Below are positions 41,620-51,796 of a DNA stretch of 64,000 nucleotides, piece after piece (position 1 is the first letter of the stretch; each line of letters begins with the position of its first letter). Below the pieces are notes generated by a model. It was not told the origin of the DNA and did no database searches. It saw only the letters and a program-made list of their open reading frames with translations. The DNA comes from Halobacteriales archaeon QS_6_71_20 (lineage in GTDB: Archaea > Halobacteriota > Halobacteria > Halobacteriales > Haloferacaceae). Location: positions 102,962-166,961 of the forward strand of contig PXRU01000010.1 of assembly GCA_003020945.1 (NCBI GenBank). The letters are read 5' to 3'. Position numbers and translations under genes: made by a program.

Positions 41620-42266
41620 CAGTCCCCGCCCTCCGCTTCGCGCTGGACGCGCCGCGCCCGGTCGGGCGTGCGCGCCTGCGAGGCGTTCTTTAGGGCGTTG
41701 AACGTCGCCTTCGCGAGGTTGACCGTCGTCCGCGTGTTCCCCGTCGAGGAGGTCCAGGCGTCCCGGACCCCCGCCAGCTCGAGGATGTCGCGGACGGTCG
41801 GCGCCGCCGCGAGGCCCAGCCCCTGCGGGGCGGGCTGGACCTCGACCTCGACGGAGCCGGCCTTGCCGGCGGCCGTCCGGGTGAGGGAGTTGACCCCGCC
41901 GGCGGAGTCCTCCCACGAGCCCGAGCCGCGGTCGACCTCGATCATGTTGAGCTTGGCCACCTCGATCGCCTTCTGGATCGCGCCGCCCACCTGGTCGTCG
42001 CGCCCCTGCGCGTACCCCAGGTAGCCGTCGCGGTTCCCGATGGCGACGACGCAGCGGAACTTCACCCGTCGCCCGGAGTCGGTCATGCGCTGGACCATGT
42101 TGATGTCCAGCACCTCGTCCTCCAGGTCGGGGATCAGCTGGTCGACCAGCTCGTGCTCCTTCAGCGGGAGCCCCGAGTCCAGCGCCTGCCGCATCGAGGT
42201 GATGTCGCCCTCCTGTACCTTCCGGCCGAGCCGCGTGCGCGGCTCCCATCCGCCGTTTCTACTCAT
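41619..42266 (-). CDS. rps5: 30S ribosomal protein uS5
   Basis: 215 aa. S5 double-stranded RNA-binding N-domain ([38 protein letters not shown]) and C-domain ([45 protein letters not shown]). Located at the mRNA entry channel. It overlaps uL18 by 8 nt. Confidence 0.96.
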   Translation of the reverse strand: MSRNGGWEPRTRLGRKVQEGDITSMRQALDSGLPLKEHELVDQLIPDLEDEVLDINMVQRMTDSGRRVKFRCVVAIGNRDGYLGYAQGRDDQVGGAIQKAIEVAKLNMIEVDRGSGSWEDSAGGVNSLTRTAAGKAGSVEVEVQPAPQGLGLAAAPTVRDILELAGVRDAWTSSTGNTRTTVNLAKATFNALKNASQARTPDRARRVQREAEGGD

Positions 42267-42822
42267 TGTCGAATTCCTCCGTCAGGGTCGCCCGAAGCTC
42301 GTCGAAGTGCTCGGGCAGGTCCGCCGCGTCGAACTCCCCGGAGTACAGCGGCTCGTCGAGCTGCTCGGCGTGGGCGGCGATGTGCTCGCCGCGGTTGCGC
42401 GACCAGTCCGCGAGGACGCTGTCGTTGTGGGGGATCTCGAGCCCGGCGTCGATCGCTCCTTCCTGCACCGCGAACGCCTTGTTGCCCGGCGTCGCGGTGT
42501 TCAGGCCGATGTCGAGGACGGCCTCCTCCAGGCCGGCCTCGACCGCCCGCAGTCCCGCGAGATAGCCCGTGAGGTACGCGCTGGGGAGGTTGCCCGTGGG
42601 GGCCTCCCAGCCGTACTCCGCGAGGTCCTCGCTGGACGCGGCCGCGTGCGTCTCGTCGCCGTCGGGTCCGGGGGTGATCAGCTGCGCCCTGACGTGCTTG
42701 TTTGACAGGCGCGCCACGAGGCGCGGCTTGCCGGATTTCAGCAGGCGCAACCTCTGGTGGTAGTCCGTCCGAACCTCCCGGCGACGGCGCATCGGTACCT
42801 TGTAGCGTGGTCCGGTCGCCAT
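42259..42822 (-). CDS. rpl18: 50S ribosomal protein uL18
   Basis: 187 aa, archaeal form. [49 protein letters not shown] is the 5S rRNA-binding part; [32 protein letters not shown] is the core. With uL5 it docks 5S rRNA. It overlaps eL19 by 1 nt. Confidence 0.96.
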   Translation of the reverse strand: MATGPRYKVPMRRRREVRTDYHQRLRLLKSGKPRLVARLSNKHVRAQLITPGPDGDETHAAASSEDLAEYGWEAPTGNLPSAYLTGYLAGLRAVEAGLEEAVLDIGLNTATPGNKAFAVQEGAIDAGLEIPHNDSVLADWSRNRGEHIAAHAEQLDEPLYSGEFDAADLPEHFDELRATLTEEFDNE

Positions 42823-43283
42823 CAGTCGTCCTCCAGTGTTACGTCGTAGTTGTTCACGATGTACGAGTCGAGTCGGCGCACGTCCTCGAACTCCCCGCCG
42901 GAGGCCTTGTCGTACAGCTCGCGGTACTGCGTGCTGTCGAGGGGGCCGTCGTCGCGGAGCTCCCTGAGTCGTGCGCGCTGGGCGCGGATCCGCGCGATCC
43001 AGTCGTCCTTGGAGTCCTGTCGGCCGCCGGCTTTCCCCTTCCGGGAGCCGGCGCCGGTGCGGTGGCCGTACGCGCGCTTCGCGTCGCGCTCGCGGGCCCG
43101 GCCGCGGGAGTTCCCCTCGGCGTCGTCGGCGCGGATGTTGCCCTGTTCGATCTGCTCGCGAATGTCCTCTCGGGTGATCGCGTCCGCGAGTTCGTCCTGT
43201 GCCTCCGGATTGAGCCAGACGCGGCTCTCGCCGACGTCGAGTTCGTCGGCGGCGAGCCGGCGTTGTGCTGCCAGGTCGCTCAT
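42822..43283 (-). CDS. rpl19e: 50S ribosomal protein eL19
   Basis: 153 aa from ATG 43281-43283. [45 protein letters not shown] is the conserved N-terminus, followed by the basic [28 protein letters not shown] region. Archaea/eukaryote-specific protein; overlaps eL32 by 4 nt. Confidence 0.96.
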   Translation of the reverse strand: MSDLAAQRRLAADELDVGESRVWLNPEAQDELADAITREDIREQIEQGNIRADDAEGNSRGRARERDAKRAYGHRTGAGSRKGKAGGRQDSKDDWIARIRAQRARLRELRDDGPLDSTQYRELYDKASGGEFEDVRRLDSYIVNNYDVTLEDD

Positions 43284-43981
43284 TCCTCGACCTCCACTTC
43301 CACGTAGGTCGGGTTCAGCACCCGGATCTCGCGGTCCTCGCACTCGTCCTCGATGGTCTCACGCTTGCGCCCGCCGACCGACGAGGCGATGCGGACCGCC
43401 TCCGTCGCGGGGTCGACCCCTTCGAGGTCGGCGGCGTTGTGCACGCGCACCTCCTCGAAGCCGCTGGGGTGAAGCCCGCGGGCGGCCGTCGGCGAGCGGT
43501 AGCCCGCCTCGACCGTCGGTCCCTTCCCGCCCATGCCGCGCCGCTGCTTCGACAGCGTGCCGCGCGGGCGGCGCCAGGACGTCGGGATCCGCTTCTTCTT
43601 GTGGTAGTCCTGCCGGTTGAACTGCGGTTTGCCCTCTCGAAGCTTCTTCGCGAGCGCGCGGGCGCGCTCGTCGTCGAGGTCGGGCGTCTTGTCCGCGTGG
43701 CCGCGGGCGCGAAGCTCCGTCTCGACCTCCTCGGGCTCCTCGTCGGCCTCGGGCTCGTCGTCCTCGATCTCCGCGTCGGTCTCCTCCTCGACCTCGAGAC
43801 CGCCCACGTCTGCCTTGATGCGGGCCGCGAGGGCGTTCCCGACGCCGTCGACCTCCGCGAGCTCCGACTGGGCGGCGGCCTTGACGTCCTCGACGGACTC
43901 GTAGCCGGCCTCCCGCAGCGCCTCGGCCTTCGACGGGCCGACGCCGGAGACGTCCTCGAGCTCCTCGATCTCGTCGCTCAT
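43280..43981 (-). CDS. rpl32e: 50S ribosomal protein eL32 with N-terminal helix-hairpin-helix extension
   Basis: 233 aa, about 100 residues longer than minimal eL32. Residues 1-60 form two helix-hairpin-helix-like motifs ([29 protein letters not shown] and [21 protein letters not shown]), followed by an acidic linker ([13 protein letters not shown]). The eL32 core begins at about residue 115 ([30 protein letters not shown]). The extension is a known halophile feature of unclear role. Confidence 0.95.
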   Translation of the reverse strand: MSDEIEELEDVSGVGPSKAEALREAGYESVEDVKAAAQSELAEVDGVGNALAARIKADVGGLEVEEETDAEIEDDEPEADEEPEEVETELRARGHADKTPDLDDERARALAKKLREGKPQFNRQDYHKKKRIPTSWRRPRGTLSKQRRGMGGKGPTVEAGYRSPTAARGLHPSGFEEVRVHNAADLEGVDPATEAVRIASSVGGRKRETIEDECEDREIRVLNPTYVEVEVEE

Positions 43982-44551
43982 TTAGACATCACCCGCGGGG
44001 GTTCGCGTGATGTACACGCCGTCCTGAAACACGCGCGTGTCCTTGTCGGTCACGCGGGTGAGCTGTTCGATGCTGGCGGCCGTCTGTCCGACGTCCTCCT
44101 TGGACGGGCCGGTCAAGACGAGCTCCTCGCCGTCGATCTGTACGTCCGTGTCGCCGCGGATCTCCGCGCGCCGGGGCGCCGTCTCGCCGAGGAAGTTCGT
44201 GATGACGACCTCCTCGCCCTCGACGTCGACGTCCATCGGGAAGTGGGCGTAGAAGACCTCCATCTCGTACTCCCACCCCTCGGTGACCCCGTGGACCATG
44301 TTGGCCACGTGGCTCTCGAAGGTGCCGACGGTCGCCGTCGTCTGCCGGTCTGCGTCCTCGGGGTACTCGATCCGGACGGCGTCGACGGGTTCGCCGTCTC
44401 CGTCCGTCGCCGACGCGACGCTCTCGACGGAGACGCTCACGTCCGGGTACCACAGCCGACGCGTCACCGAGCCGTTCGGCCCCTCGATCGTGAGATCCAG
44501 GTGGTCGAGGTCGGCGGAGACGTCCTCGGGTAGTTCGATGTCTCGTTCCAT
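43982..44551 (-). CDS. rpl6: 50S ribosomal protein uL6
   Basis: 189 aa from ATG 44549-44551. Starts RDIELPEDVSADLDHLDLTIEGPNGSVTRRLWYP and ends EELVLTGPSKEDVGQTAASIEQLTRVTDKDTRVFQDGVYITRTP. It sits near the sarcin-ricin loop. The acidic composition of the inter-domain segment is halophilic. Immediately abuts eL32. Confidence 0.96.
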   Translation of the reverse strand: MERDIELPEDVSADLDHLDLTIEGPNGSVTRRLWYPDVSVSVESVASATDGDGEPVDAVRIEYPEDADRQTTATVGTFESHVANMVHGVTEGWEYEMEVFYAHFPMDVDVEGEEVVITNFLGETAPRRAEIRGDTDVQIDGEELVLTGPSKEDVGQTAASIEQLTRVTDKDTRVFQDGVYITRTPAGDV

Positions 44552-44553
44552 GT

Positions 44554-44946
44554 TCAGTAGACGTATGCGATTACCTGGCCACCGACGCCCGCCTCGCGGG
44601 CCTCGTAGTGGCTCATGACGCCGTGACTCGTCGTCACGATGAGCGCGCCGTAGTCGCGCGCGGGGAGGAACCGCTTCTCCCACTTCTCGTAGCCGTCCGC
44701 GGCCACGGAGTAGCGCGGCTTCACGGCGCCGCACTCGTTGATCGCGCCAGTCAGTTCGACCTCGAACGTCCCGGCCTTGCCGTCGTCCACGAACTCGAAG
44801 CCGCCGACGTAGCCGCCGTCGTACAGCACTTCGAGCGTGGAGCCGATGACGTTCGAGGCGGGCCGGACCGTGTACTCCAGATGTCCGACGTCCTCGGCGT
44901 TGTCGATGCCCGACAGGGCGTCGGAGAGTGGGTCGTTTCCTGCCAT
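44554..44946 (-). CDS. rps8: 30S ribosomal protein uS8
   Basis: 130 aa from ATG 44944-44946. [93 protein letters not shown]; the STSHG/TTSHG loop binds the central domain of 16S rRNA. Gap of 2 bp to uL6. Confidence 0.97.
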   Translation of the reverse strand: MAGNDPLSDALSGIDNAEDVGHLEYTVRPASNVIGSTLEVLYDGGYVGGFEFVDDGKAGTFEVELTGAINECGAVKPRYSVAADGYEKWEKRFLPARDYGALIVTTSHGVMSHYEAREAGVGGQVIAYVY

Positions 44947-44948
44947 CG

Positions 44949-45140
44949 TTATCGGTACTTCCGGAACCCCATGTCGCGGGCGATCTCGCGGAAACACTGG
45001 CGACAGAGGTTGATGTCGTACTTGCCGACCAGGCCCTGCTCGCGCTCGCAGCGGCGGCACTCGACCTGCTGGCCGGTGCGCTTGGCCGCGTGCTCGCCCG
45101 TCTCCTCGGGGCCGCTCGTTTCGATGTCTGCGTCGCTCAT
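44949..45140 (-). CDS. rps14: 30S ribosomal protein uS14
   Basis: 63 aa zinc-binding (Cys4) form: [10 protein letters not shown] and [20 protein letters not shown] provide the two Cys pairs. Binds the 16S 3' major domain. Its start overlaps the uL5 stop by 4 nt. Confidence 0.96.
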   Translation of the reverse strand: MSDADIETSGPEETGEHAAKRTGQQVECRRCEREQGLVGKYDINLCRQCFREIARDMGFRKYR

Positions 45141-45667
45141 TCGTCGACCTCCACGTCGAACTCCCGTTCGAGGTACGCGATCGCGTCCTCGACGGTCATC
45201 CGGTGACCGTCCGGGATCGACCGCGTGACCTTGTCGCGCTTCGAGATCCGGTAGCCCGGACGGGTGAGCGTCACGGTGACGTCGAGTCCGTAGATGCCGA
45301 TCTGCGGGTCGTACTCCTGGCTCGGGAACTCGGTGTGTTCGGCGATGCCGAAGCTGACGTTGCCGGTGTCGTCGAACTGCGAGGCCGAGAGGTCGGCGAT
45401 CGGCAGCGCCGTCGCCAGGAACTCGTCGGCCTCGTCGCCGCGAAGGGTGACCTTCGCGCCGACCGGGTCGCCGGGACGGATGTCGAACTCCGCGATCGAC
45501 CGATCCGCGGACGTCCGGACCGTCTGACTCCCGGTGATCTCCTCGAGGATCTCCTCGCCGTTGGCGAGCTCGCGCCCGCCCTGGCCGACGGCCATATGGA
45601 CGACGGCCTTCTCGATGCGCGGCTCGCGCATCTCGTGGAAGTCGCCGTCCGCTCCGGTCTCACTCAT
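45137..45667 (-). CDS. rpl5: 50S ribosomal protein uL5
   Basis: 176 aa. [76 protein letters not shown]. Contacts 5S rRNA and P-site tRNA. Overlaps eS4 by 4 nt. Confidence 0.97.
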   Translation of the reverse strand: MSETGADGDFHEMREPRIEKAVVHMAVGQGGRELANGEEILEEITGSQTVRTSADRSIAEFDIRPGDPVGAKVTLRGDEADEFLATALPIADLSASQFDDTGNVSFGIAEHTEFPSQEYDPQIGIYGLDVTVTLTRPGYRISKRDKVTRSIPDGHRMTVEDAIAYLEREFDVEVDE

Positions 45668-46422
45668 TGCTCGTCACCTCCGTCGCCCGTGAAGTTCTCG
45701 TCGATGACGACGACGTACTTCTCGACCGTCTCGAAGCCGGTTTCGACGGCGTCGCCGTCCCCGTCCGAGGCGGTCCGTGCCTCGCCGTCCTCGCTCTCCT
45801 GTGTGACGGTCACGGCGTTGTCGCCGGAGCCGGCGGTGACGGTGATCTCCTCGACCGTGCCGATCTCGCCGGCGTGGGTGCCGGCGACGGCGGCGACGAG
45901 CGCGCCCTCCTCGTACGGGAAGTGGGCGACGATCTCTTTCGTCTGGTTGTCGACGACCAGCGAGTCGCCGCCGGCGTAGCTCCCGTCCTCGCTCACGAGG
46001 GTCGTCCCGTCGTGGAGCGTGTACTGGAAGTCGCCGCCTGTGACCTGCGTCTTGCCGGCGACCTTCCCCAGCCGCGAGGCGGCCGACTCCTCGTCGATCG
46101 GCGTCAGCGAGAGCCGGCCGCCCTCGCCGGGGAACACCCGGTAGTACTCCTCGCGCTCGTCGAACGCCAGGATGTCGAACATCCCGACCGGGCGGGCCTC
46201 GTCCGAGACCGCCTTCCCGTTCACGAGCACGGAGCCGTGGTCGAGCGCGTAGCGCGCCTCCTTGCGCGAGTCGGCGTACCCCAGCACGTCCCGAAGGACG
46301 ATGAGCAGGGGCACGCCCGACTCGCCGTGCGGACCTGCGCCCGCCTTCACGGTGAACGTCTCCTCCTTCCGCTCGATCGGCCACGAGTTCGGGGCCGACA
46401 GTCGCTTCTGATGGTTGCTCAT
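45664..46422 (-). CDS. rps4e: 30S ribosomal protein eS4
   Basis: 252 aa. [69 protein letters not shown] contains the S4-type RNA-binding region; a central KOW-like segment follows ([16 protein letters not shown]). The C-terminal about 50 residues carry an acidic halophile insert ([20 protein letters not shown]). Archaea/eukaryote-specific. Confidence 0.96.
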   Translation of the reverse strand: MSNHQKRLSAPNSWPIERKEETFTVKAGAGPHGESGVPLLIVLRDVLGYADSRKEARYALDHGSVLVNGKAVSDEARPVGMFDILAFDEREEYYRVFPGEGGRLSLTPIDEESAASRLGKVAGKTQVTGGDFQYTLHDGTTLVSEDGSYAGGDSLVVDNQTKEIVAHFPYEEGALVAAVAGTHAGEIGTVEEITVTAGSGDNAVTVTQESEDGEARTASDGDGDAVETGFETVEKYVVVIDENFTGDGGDEQ

Positions 46423-46423
46423 G

Positions 46424-46786
46424 TTATGCTGCCTCCTCGTCGGACTCCAGGCGCGCCTCCCGGCGGTCGTCGTCGAGATCCAGGTCGACGACGCGCACGT
46501 TCGAGGCGTCCAGCGGTCGGGGGGTCTCCTCCCCGTCGGCCTTCTCGACGGTGACGTCCTCGACGTGGATCGCCGACTCGCGGAGGTCGACCTCGATGAC
46601 CTCCGCCTCCTCGCCGGCGAAGTCGCCGCGCATGACCTCGACGGTGTCGCCCGCGTTGACGCGGACGTTCCGCTGGCCGTACTGCTCCCGCAGGTCCTGC
46701 GAGAGCGTCGCGCGGACGAACTTCTGCCGCTCGTGGAGCGGCGCGTCCCGGGTCCGAGTGCGCTGTTTGTGCGGTTGTTCGCTCAT
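46424..46786 (-). CDS. rpl24: 50S ribosomal protein uL24
   Basis: 120 aa from ATG 46784-46786. [61 protein letters not shown] carries the KOW motif; assembly initiator protein of the large subunit. Overlaps uL14 by 4 nt. Confidence 0.97.
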   Translation of the reverse strand: MSEQPHKQRTRTRDAPLHERQKFVRATLSQDLREQYGQRNVRVNAGDTVEVMRGDFAGEEAEVIEVDLRESAIHVEDVTVEKADGEETPRPLDASNVRVVDLDLDDDRREARLESDEEAA

Positions 46787-47181
46787 ACGATCTGTGTCGC
46801 GGTGGACGCGATGCTCCCGAAGCGTTCGGCGACCTCCCGCGCGATGGGACCTTTGATCTCGGTCCCGCGCGGCTCCTCCATGTCGTCGATGACGACGGCG
46901 GCGTTGTCCGCGAACTTCACGCGGGTCCCGTTCGGCCGACGGATGGGCTTGCGCTGGCGGACCACGACGGCCTCCAGCACCTGACGCCGCATCTCCGGCG
47001 TCCCCTTCGTCACCGAGACGGTGACCTTGTCGCCGACGCCCGCTTTGGGGTGGCGGTTCTTCGTACCCGAGTAGCCGGACACGGAGATGACCTTCAGCTC
47101 GCGCGCGCCGGTGTTGTCGGCGCACGCGACCAGCGAGCCCTTCGCGAGGCCCTGCGTGATGTCGGCTTTCATCGCCTCCAT
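46783..47181 (-). CDS. rpl14: 50S ribosomal protein uL14
   Basis: 132 aa. [83 protein letters not shown] is diagnostic. Located at the subunit interface. Overlaps uS17 by 1 nt. Confidence 0.97.
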   Translation of the reverse strand: MEAMKADITQGLAKGSLVACADNTGARELKVISVSGYSGTKNRHPKAGVGDKVTVSVTKGTPEMRRQVLEAVVVRQRKPIRRPNGTRVKFADNAAVVIDDMEEPRGTEIKGPIAREVAERFGSIASTATQIV

Positions 47182-47513
47182 CAGGCATCACCGTCCGTGT
47201 CGAGCGTCTCGACCACGACGTGACTCTTCGTCTTCGATAGCGGCCGCGTCTCGGCGATGCGCACCTCGTCGCCCTCCTCGACGTCGAGGCAGGGGGCGTG
47301 GTGTGCCGGCACGCGGCTTCGTCGTTTCATGTACCGGTCGTACTTCGGCACGAACACGTCGTATTCGCGCTCGACGACGACCGTCCTGTCCATCGATGTG
47401 GAGGCGACCGTCCCTTCGAGCGTCTGCCCGCGCACGGAAAGCGATCCGTGGAACGGGCAGTTCTCGTCGGAGCAGGACTCCTCCGGTTCCGTTGCGTTCA
47501 GTCCGATTGCCAT
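47181..47513 (-). CDS. rps17: 30S ribosomal protein uS17
   Basis: 110 aa archaeal form. N-terminal [25 protein letters not shown] (possible metal-binding Cys/His), then [64 protein letters not shown]-fold. The ATG overlaps the last base of the rnp1 gene. Confidence 0.97.
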   Translation of the reverse strand: MAIGLNATEPEESCSDENCPFHGSLSVRGQTLEGTVASTSMDRTVVVEREYDVFVPKYDRYMKRRSRVPAHHAPCLDVEEGDEVRIAETRPLSKTKSHVVVETLDTDGDA

Positions 47514-48013
47514 TAGTGATCACCCGCACGTTCCGTGCGGAAGGCGGGTCGTGAGAGCAGTCTGGCCCCATCCACCGTAACGGAGACCGCGTCCTCGCAG
47601 CCGCCCGACTGACCGGGCGTGACCCCGGCAGTTTCGTACTGTCCGTACCCCGCGGCCAGCGCGTGGGGCTCGGACGACGGAAGTTCGAACGCGGACCCGG
47701 GGGTCTCGCGATCCCCCGCGGCTTCATCTGTGACGGGCGACGCCTCGCCGCTTCGAGGCGCGCCCGCGCCGGGCTCGGTGCGACGGCGGCCCGCGCCGTC
47801 TCCCGATCCCCGCGCCGAGAGGACGAACCGGAACGTCGTCCCCTCCTTGGGCACCCGCTTGTCCCCCCGAGGGGTGCACACGACGAGCGTGCGCATGCTC
47901 TCGGACACGACGACGCCCGCGAGCCCGACGTGGGCGTCGCTGGCGGCGGCGACCACCCGTACGGGGAGGCCGCGGAGTTCGTGTCTCGTGAGCGTCTCGG
48001 GGGTGAGTGCCAT
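47513..48013 (-). CDS. rnp1: Ribonuclease P protein component 1 (Rpp29/Pop4 homologue)
   Basis: 166 aa. The Rpp29 fold is visible in [60 protein letters not shown] and resumes at [19 protein letters not shown]. Between them is about 70 residues of Gly/Ser/Pro/Glu-rich sequence (residues about 67-137), longer than the compact core of the family. Part of the RNase P holoenzyme (tRNA 5' processing). Its place between uL29 and uS17 is the normal archaeal one. Confidence 0.92.
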   Translation of the reverse strand: MALTPETLTRHELRGLPVRVVAAASDAHVGLAGVVVSESMRTLVVCTPRGDKRVPKEGTTFRFVLSARGSGDGAGRRRTEPGAGAPRSGEASPVTDEAAGDRETPGSAFELPSSEPHALAAGYGQYETAGVTPGQSGGCEDAVSVTVDGARLLSRPAFRTERAGDH

Positions 48014-48018
48014 GCGTG

Positions 48019-48234
48019 TTATTCGTCGTCGTCGATGTCGCCTTCCTCGCGCCGGATCGTCTCGATCCGCGCGATGGTGCGCCGCAGCTCGCCGACGCGG
48101 CCCGGATTGTCCGGGGCGCCGCCGGCCGCCTGCACGGCCTTCGCGTTGAGCAGCTCGGTCTCGAGCTCCTCCAGTTCGGCCTCGCGCTCGGCGGGCGTCA
48201 TGTCGCGGATCTCCTGGACGTGAAGGATCGCCAT
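48019..48234 (-). CDS. rpl29: 50S ribosomal protein uL29
   Basis: 71 aa, a helical hairpin: LHVQEIRDMTPAEREAELEELETELLNAKAVQAAGG ... RVGELRRTIARIETIRREE. At the exit tunnel, a contact for SRP. Spacing 3 bp to uS3 and 5 bp to rnp1. Confidence 0.96.
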   Translation of the reverse strand: MAILHVQEIRDMTPAEREAELEELETELLNAKAVQAAGGAPDNPGRVGELRRTIARIETIRREEGDIDDDE

Positions 48235-48237
48235 CGG

Positions 48238-49182
48238 TTACGCCCCCTCCTCGTCGTCCGCGTCCTCGTCGGTCGTCTCCTCCTCCATCTCCGCCACGAG
48301 GTCCTCGGCCTCGGACTCGACGTCCTCGTCGAGCTCGTCGAGGTCGGGCTCCTCCTCGGCGGGTTCGGCGGTGACAGCGGCGTCGCCGTCGGCGGTCTCG
48401 TCGGCCTCGATGACCTCCTCGACGACCTCCTCGTCGATGACCTCCTCGGGGTCGGTCTCGACCGTCTCCGGCTCGCCGCCGGGCAGGTCGGGCTCCGTCT
48501 CCGGGACCGCCTCGTCGTCGACGTCGGCCAGCAGCTCCTCGACGCCCTCGCCGTCGGCGCCGGCCTGCTCGACCTCGGGCGCCTCGACGTCCTCGGCGAT
48601 CTCGAAGTCGTCGGGCAGCGTCGCGCCCGGCGGGATGATCCTCACGGTCACGCCGATCGTGCCGAGCTTCATCACGGAGACGCCCTGTCCCTCGTCGACG
48701 ACGTTCTCGGCGGGCTCGCCGTTGTGCTTGATGTAGCCGCGGTTGAACTTCTCGACGCGCGAGCGCGCGCCGGTGACCTTCCCGGAGAGGACGATCTCGG
48801 CGCCCAGCGCGCCCGCGTCCATGATCCGGTCGATGGTCGTGTGCCCCGCGCGGCGGAAGTACCAGCCACGCTCTAAGGCGTTGGCCAGCCGGTCCGCGAC
48901 GATCTTCGCGTTGAGGTCGGGTTCGTCGACCTCCTGCACGTCGATCTGCGGGTCGTCCATGTCGAACCGCTCCTCCAGCTCGGTGGTGACCTTGCGGATG
49001 TTCTTCCCGCCCTTCCCGATCACCATGCCGGGCTTCTCGGCCTTGAGCACGATCTGCGTGCCCATGGGCGTCTTCGCGACGTCCATGCCGCCGTAGCCGG
49101 CGCGGCCGAGCTCGTCCTCGAAGAACTCGTTGATCTGGCTCCGCTGGAGCCCGTCCTCGATGAACTGGTGCTCGTCGGCCAT
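48238..49182 (-). CDS. rps3: 30S ribosomal protein uS3
   Basis: 314 aa. KH domain with GMVIGKGGKNIRKVTTEL, then GWYFRRAGHTTIDRIMDAGALGAEIVLSGKVTGARSR and VMKLGTIGVTVRIIPPGATLP. The last about 100 residues are an almost purely acidic halophile tail (Glu/Asp/Val), longer than the globular requirement. Part of the mRNA entry helicase region. Confidence 0.96.
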   Translation of the reverse strand: MADEHQFIEDGLQRSQINEFFEDELGRAGYGGMDVAKTPMGTQIVLKAEKPGMVIGKGGKNIRKVTTELEERFDMDDPQIDVQEVDEPDLNAKIVADRLANALERGWYFRRAGHTTIDRIMDAGALGAEIVLSGKVTGARSRVEKFNRGYIKHNGEPAENVVDEGQGVSVMKLGTIGVTVRIIPPGATLPDDFEIAEDVEAPEVEQAGADGEGVEELLADVDDEAVPETEPDLPGGEPETVETDPEEVIDEEVVEEVIEADETADGDAAVTAEPAEEEPDLDELDEDVESEAEDLVAEMEEETTDEDADDEEGA

Positions 49183-49643
49183 CAGTCGTCGTCCTCCTCG
49201 ATGATCATTTCCACGTCGACCTGCGGGGTGTTCCAGGCGCTGGCGCGGCCCATCGCGCGGGGCTTGCGCCCCTGCTGTTCGCCGACCTTGTGGGCGGCGA
49301 CGTGCGCGATCGTCATCGCGTCGCCGTCGAACCCCTGCTCGTCGGCGTTGTTCCTGACGTTCTCGAGGAGCTTCAGGAAGTCCTTGGCGGCCTTCTCGGG
49401 GTAGCGGCCGGCGTCCCAGCCGTCGATGTCCGAGCGGTGACCCACGCCGGAGTTGTGCTGGCGGAACGGGACGGACCGCTCCCCGTCCACGACCGCGTGC
49501 AGGTACTCCTCGGCGTCGGCGACCGTCTCGCCGTTCAGCTCCCGGGCGATCGCCTTGCTGTGCTTGAAGCTCATCTGCCGCTCGCGGAGCATCCCCTTGG
49601 CGGTGGTCTCCGGGTCGGCGTCGACGCTGTAGCTGATTCCCAT
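49182..49643 (-). CDS. rpl22: 50S ribosomal protein uL22
   Basis: 153 aa. MGISYSVDADPETTAKGMLRERQMSFKHSKAIARELNGETVADAEEYL, and GRYPEKAAKDFLKLLENVRNNADEQG. The tunnel-lining beta hairpin lies in AHKVGEQQGRKPRAMGRASAWNTPQVDVEMIIEE. Overlaps uS3 by 1 nt. Confidence 0.97.
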   Translation of the reverse strand: MGISYSVDADPETTAKGMLRERQMSFKHSKAIARELNGETVADAEEYLHAVVDGERSVPFRQHNSGVGHRSDIDGWDAGRYPEKAAKDFLKLLENVRNNADEQGFDGDAMTIAHVAAHKVGEQQGRKPRAMGRASAWNTPQVDVEMIIEEDDD

Positions 49644-49644
49644 G

Positions 49645-50067
49645 TTACTTGAGGGGCACGAACTTCGAGGACCGGGTCGCGCCGATTCCGGCCTGACCGT
49701 GTTCCACGGCGTTTCGGGTCTGGTTGAACTCGCCGAGGTAGTGCCCGATCATCTCGGGCTCGATCTCGACGCGCTCGAAGTGGCTTCCGTCGTACACCTC
49801 GAACGTGAGACCGACGAACGACGGCAGGATCGGCATGTCCCGGACGTGCGTCCGGATCGGGTCGTTCGCCGTCTCCTCCTCCGTGGCGTCCTCGGCGGCC
49901 TCCAGCAGCTTCGTCTGCTGGACGCCGAGACCGCGGTCGATGGTTCGCCGCGCACGGGCGGGGAGCAGTTCCGCGACCTCGTCGAGCGCCATCTCCTGCA
50001 GCTCGTCGAGCGTGTGGCCGCGGTAGGTGAACTCACCCTCGCGACCGGTGCGGTATTCCGAACTCAT
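49645..50067 (-). CDS. rps19: 30S ribosomal protein uS19
   Basis: 140 aa from ATG 50065-50067; upstream in-frame sequence belongs to uL2's shadow. [103 protein letters not shown]. 30S head protein. Confidence 0.97.
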   Translation of the reverse strand: MSSEYRTGREGEFTYRGHTLDELQEMALDEVAELLPARARRTIDRGLGVQQTKLLEAAEDATEEETANDPIRTHVRDMPILPSFVGLTFEVYDGSHFERVEIEPEMIGHYLGEFNQTRNAVEHGQAGIGATRSSKFVPLK

Positions 50068-50068
50068 G

Positions 50069-50797
50069 TTATCTGTCGCCACCTCGACCCGTTCGCTTCG
50101 AGGCGATGTCGCCGACCTTGCGTCCCGGCGGGGCGTCCCGCGAGACGGACTTCGGCTGTCCGGGGTGCTGGCGGCCGCCGCCACCGAACGGGTGGTCGAC
50201 GGCGTTCATCGCGACCCCGCGGACGCGCGGGTACTTCGTCCCGCGGCTCCGCATCTTGTGGAACTTGTTTCCGGCCTTCACGAACGGCTTCTCCGTCCGA
50301 CCGCCGCCGGCGACGACGCCGACGGTGGCGCGGCAGTCCGGGTTGAGCCGCTTGACCTCCCCGGAGGGGAGCTGTACGACCGTGACGTCGCGGTCGTGGG
50401 TCAACAGCGTCGCCGAGACGCCCGAGGCGCGGGCGAACTTGCCGCCGTCGCCGGGCTTGGACTCGACGTTACACACCGGAACCCCCTCGGGGATCTCCGA
50501 GACCGGGAGCGTGTTGCCGGGCTTGATCTCCGCGGAGACGCCGACCGACAGCGTCTCGCCGACGCTGACGCCCTCGGGCGCGAGCACGAGGCGGCGGTCG
50601 CCGTCCTCGAACCGCACGTCCGCGATGGGCGCCGACCGGGCGGGGTCGTGCTCGATGTCGACGACCTCGCCGTGGACGGTGTCGGCGTCGTCCTCCGCGA
50701 TCTTCTTGTGCTGTTTGTCCGACTTGTAGCGGTGCGACGGGGCCCGGAACGTCGAGCCGCCGCGGCCGCGTCGTTGTCCCTGAATTCGTCGTCCCAT
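50069..50797 (-). CDS. rpl2: 50S ribosomal protein uL2
   Basis: 242 aa. [26 protein letters not shown] at the N-terminus and the conserved peptidyl-transferase-proximal stretch [34 protein letters not shown] near the C-terminus. Single-base gap to uS19 and uL23. Confidence 0.97.
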   Translation of the reverse strand: MGRRIQGQRRGRGGSTFRAPSHRYKSDKQHKKIAEDDADTVHGEVVDIEHDPARSAPIADVRFEDGDRRLVLAPEGVSVGETLSVGVSAEIKPGNTLPVSEIPEGVPVCNVESKPGDGGKFARASGVSATLLTHDRDVTVVQLPSGEVKRLNPDCRATVGVVAGGGRTEKPFVKAGNKFHKMRSRGTKYPRVRGVAMNAVDHPFGGGGRQHPGQPKSVSRDAPPGRKVGDIASKRTGRGGDR

Positions 50798-50798
50798 C

Positions 50799-51053
50799 TC
50801 AGAACACCCCGATGCGGGAGGCGACTTCCTGTGCGTCGCTGTCCTCGTCGAGTTCGACCGTGGCCTTCTTCATGCCCTCCGGAGTGATCTGTGTCCGGAC
50901 CGACTCGACCCCGACGTCGAACTGCTCGGCGACGGCGTCGGCGATCTCGGGCTTGGCGGCGTCGAGGTGGACGACGAACTGCAGCTTGTTCTGGAAGTCC
51001 ATCTCGTCCATCGCCTTCTCCGTGACGAGCGGGTGGTGGATGACCGAGCTCAT
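50799..51053 (-). CDS. rpl23: 50S ribosomal protein uL23
   Basis: 84 aa. IHHPLVTEKAMDEMDFQNKLQFVVHLDAAKPEIADAVAEQFDVGVESVRTQITPEGMKKATVEL. At the exit tunnel, the SRP/translocon contact. Overlaps uL4 by 4 nt. Confidence 0.97.
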   Translation of the reverse strand: MSSVIHHPLVTEKAMDEMDFQNKLQFVVHLDAAKPEIADAVAEQFDVGVESVRTQITPEGMKKATVELDEDSDAQEVASRIGVF

Positions 51054-51796
51054 CGCTCCGCCACCTCCTCCAGCGCGCTCTCGGTGAAGACGGCGAGGCG
51101 ACCGGCGTGCGTGCCGGGTGCCAGCTCCTCGACGTTGACCTCCCGGCCGGTCGTCACGTCCGCGCCCGCGAGGTTGCGCGCCGCCGTCGACGGCTCCTCG
51201 CCGGTCACGAACAGCACCGACTTGGGCTCGCGCGTCCTGCGGCCGCGGGTCGTCCCGCGACCGGCGCGGACCGAGCGCCCCTCGTCGGCGCGCTCGATGT
51301 CGTCGGCGATCCCGACGGCCTCCAGGAAGGAGACGACCTCCCTCGTCTTCACGAGCTCCTCGAACTCGTCGGAGACGACCAGCGGGAGCTCCGTGTCGTC
51401 GTCGAACGCGTGACCGCGCTCGGCGACCAGCTCGGCGTCGGCGGTGGCCGCGATGGCCGACCGCGTCGCCAGCTTGCGCTCCTTGTCGTTCAGCTTCTTG
51501 CCCTGCTCCTTCTCGGCCTTCGGCGGGTGGGCCTTGCGGCCCTTGACCGTCTGGGGCACGCGGCGACCCTGCCCGTTGGAACGGGGGACGTGGGCCATGC
51601 CGCGGCCGGAGCCGAACGACTCCGCGGGCGTGCGCAGCCCGGCGAACTCGTCCGCGCCGTACGCCTGCTTTCGGTTGGCCTGGGCGGCGACGACGGCCCG
51701 CTTGATCAGGTCCGAGCGGAACTGCGTCTCGAAGACGTCGGGGAGGTCGACCTCGCCCGCGTCGTCGCCGTCCAGGTCGCGTACTGTTGCCTTCAT
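51050..51796 (-). CDS. rpl4: 50S ribosomal protein uL4
   Basis: 248 aa archaeal uL4. VFETQFRSDLIKRAVVAAQANRKQAYGADEFAGLRTPAESFGSGRGMAHVPRSNGQGRRVPQTVKGRKAHPPKAEK contains the tunnel-reaching loop. ATG 51794-51796 overlaps the uL3 stop by 1 nt; further upstream in-frame sequence is shadow. Confidence 0.97.
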   Translation of the reverse strand: MKATVRDLDGDDAGEVDLPDVFETQFRSDLIKRAVVAAQANRKQAYGADEFAGLRTPAESFGSGRGMAHVPRSNGQGRRVPQTVKGRKAHPPKAEKEQGKKLNDKERKLATRSAIAATADAELVAERGHAFDDDTELPLVVSDEFEELVKTREVVSFLEAVGIADDIERADEGRSVRAGRGTTRGRRTREPKSVLFVTGEEPSTAARNLAGADVTTGREVNVEELAPGTHAGRLAVFTESALEEVAER

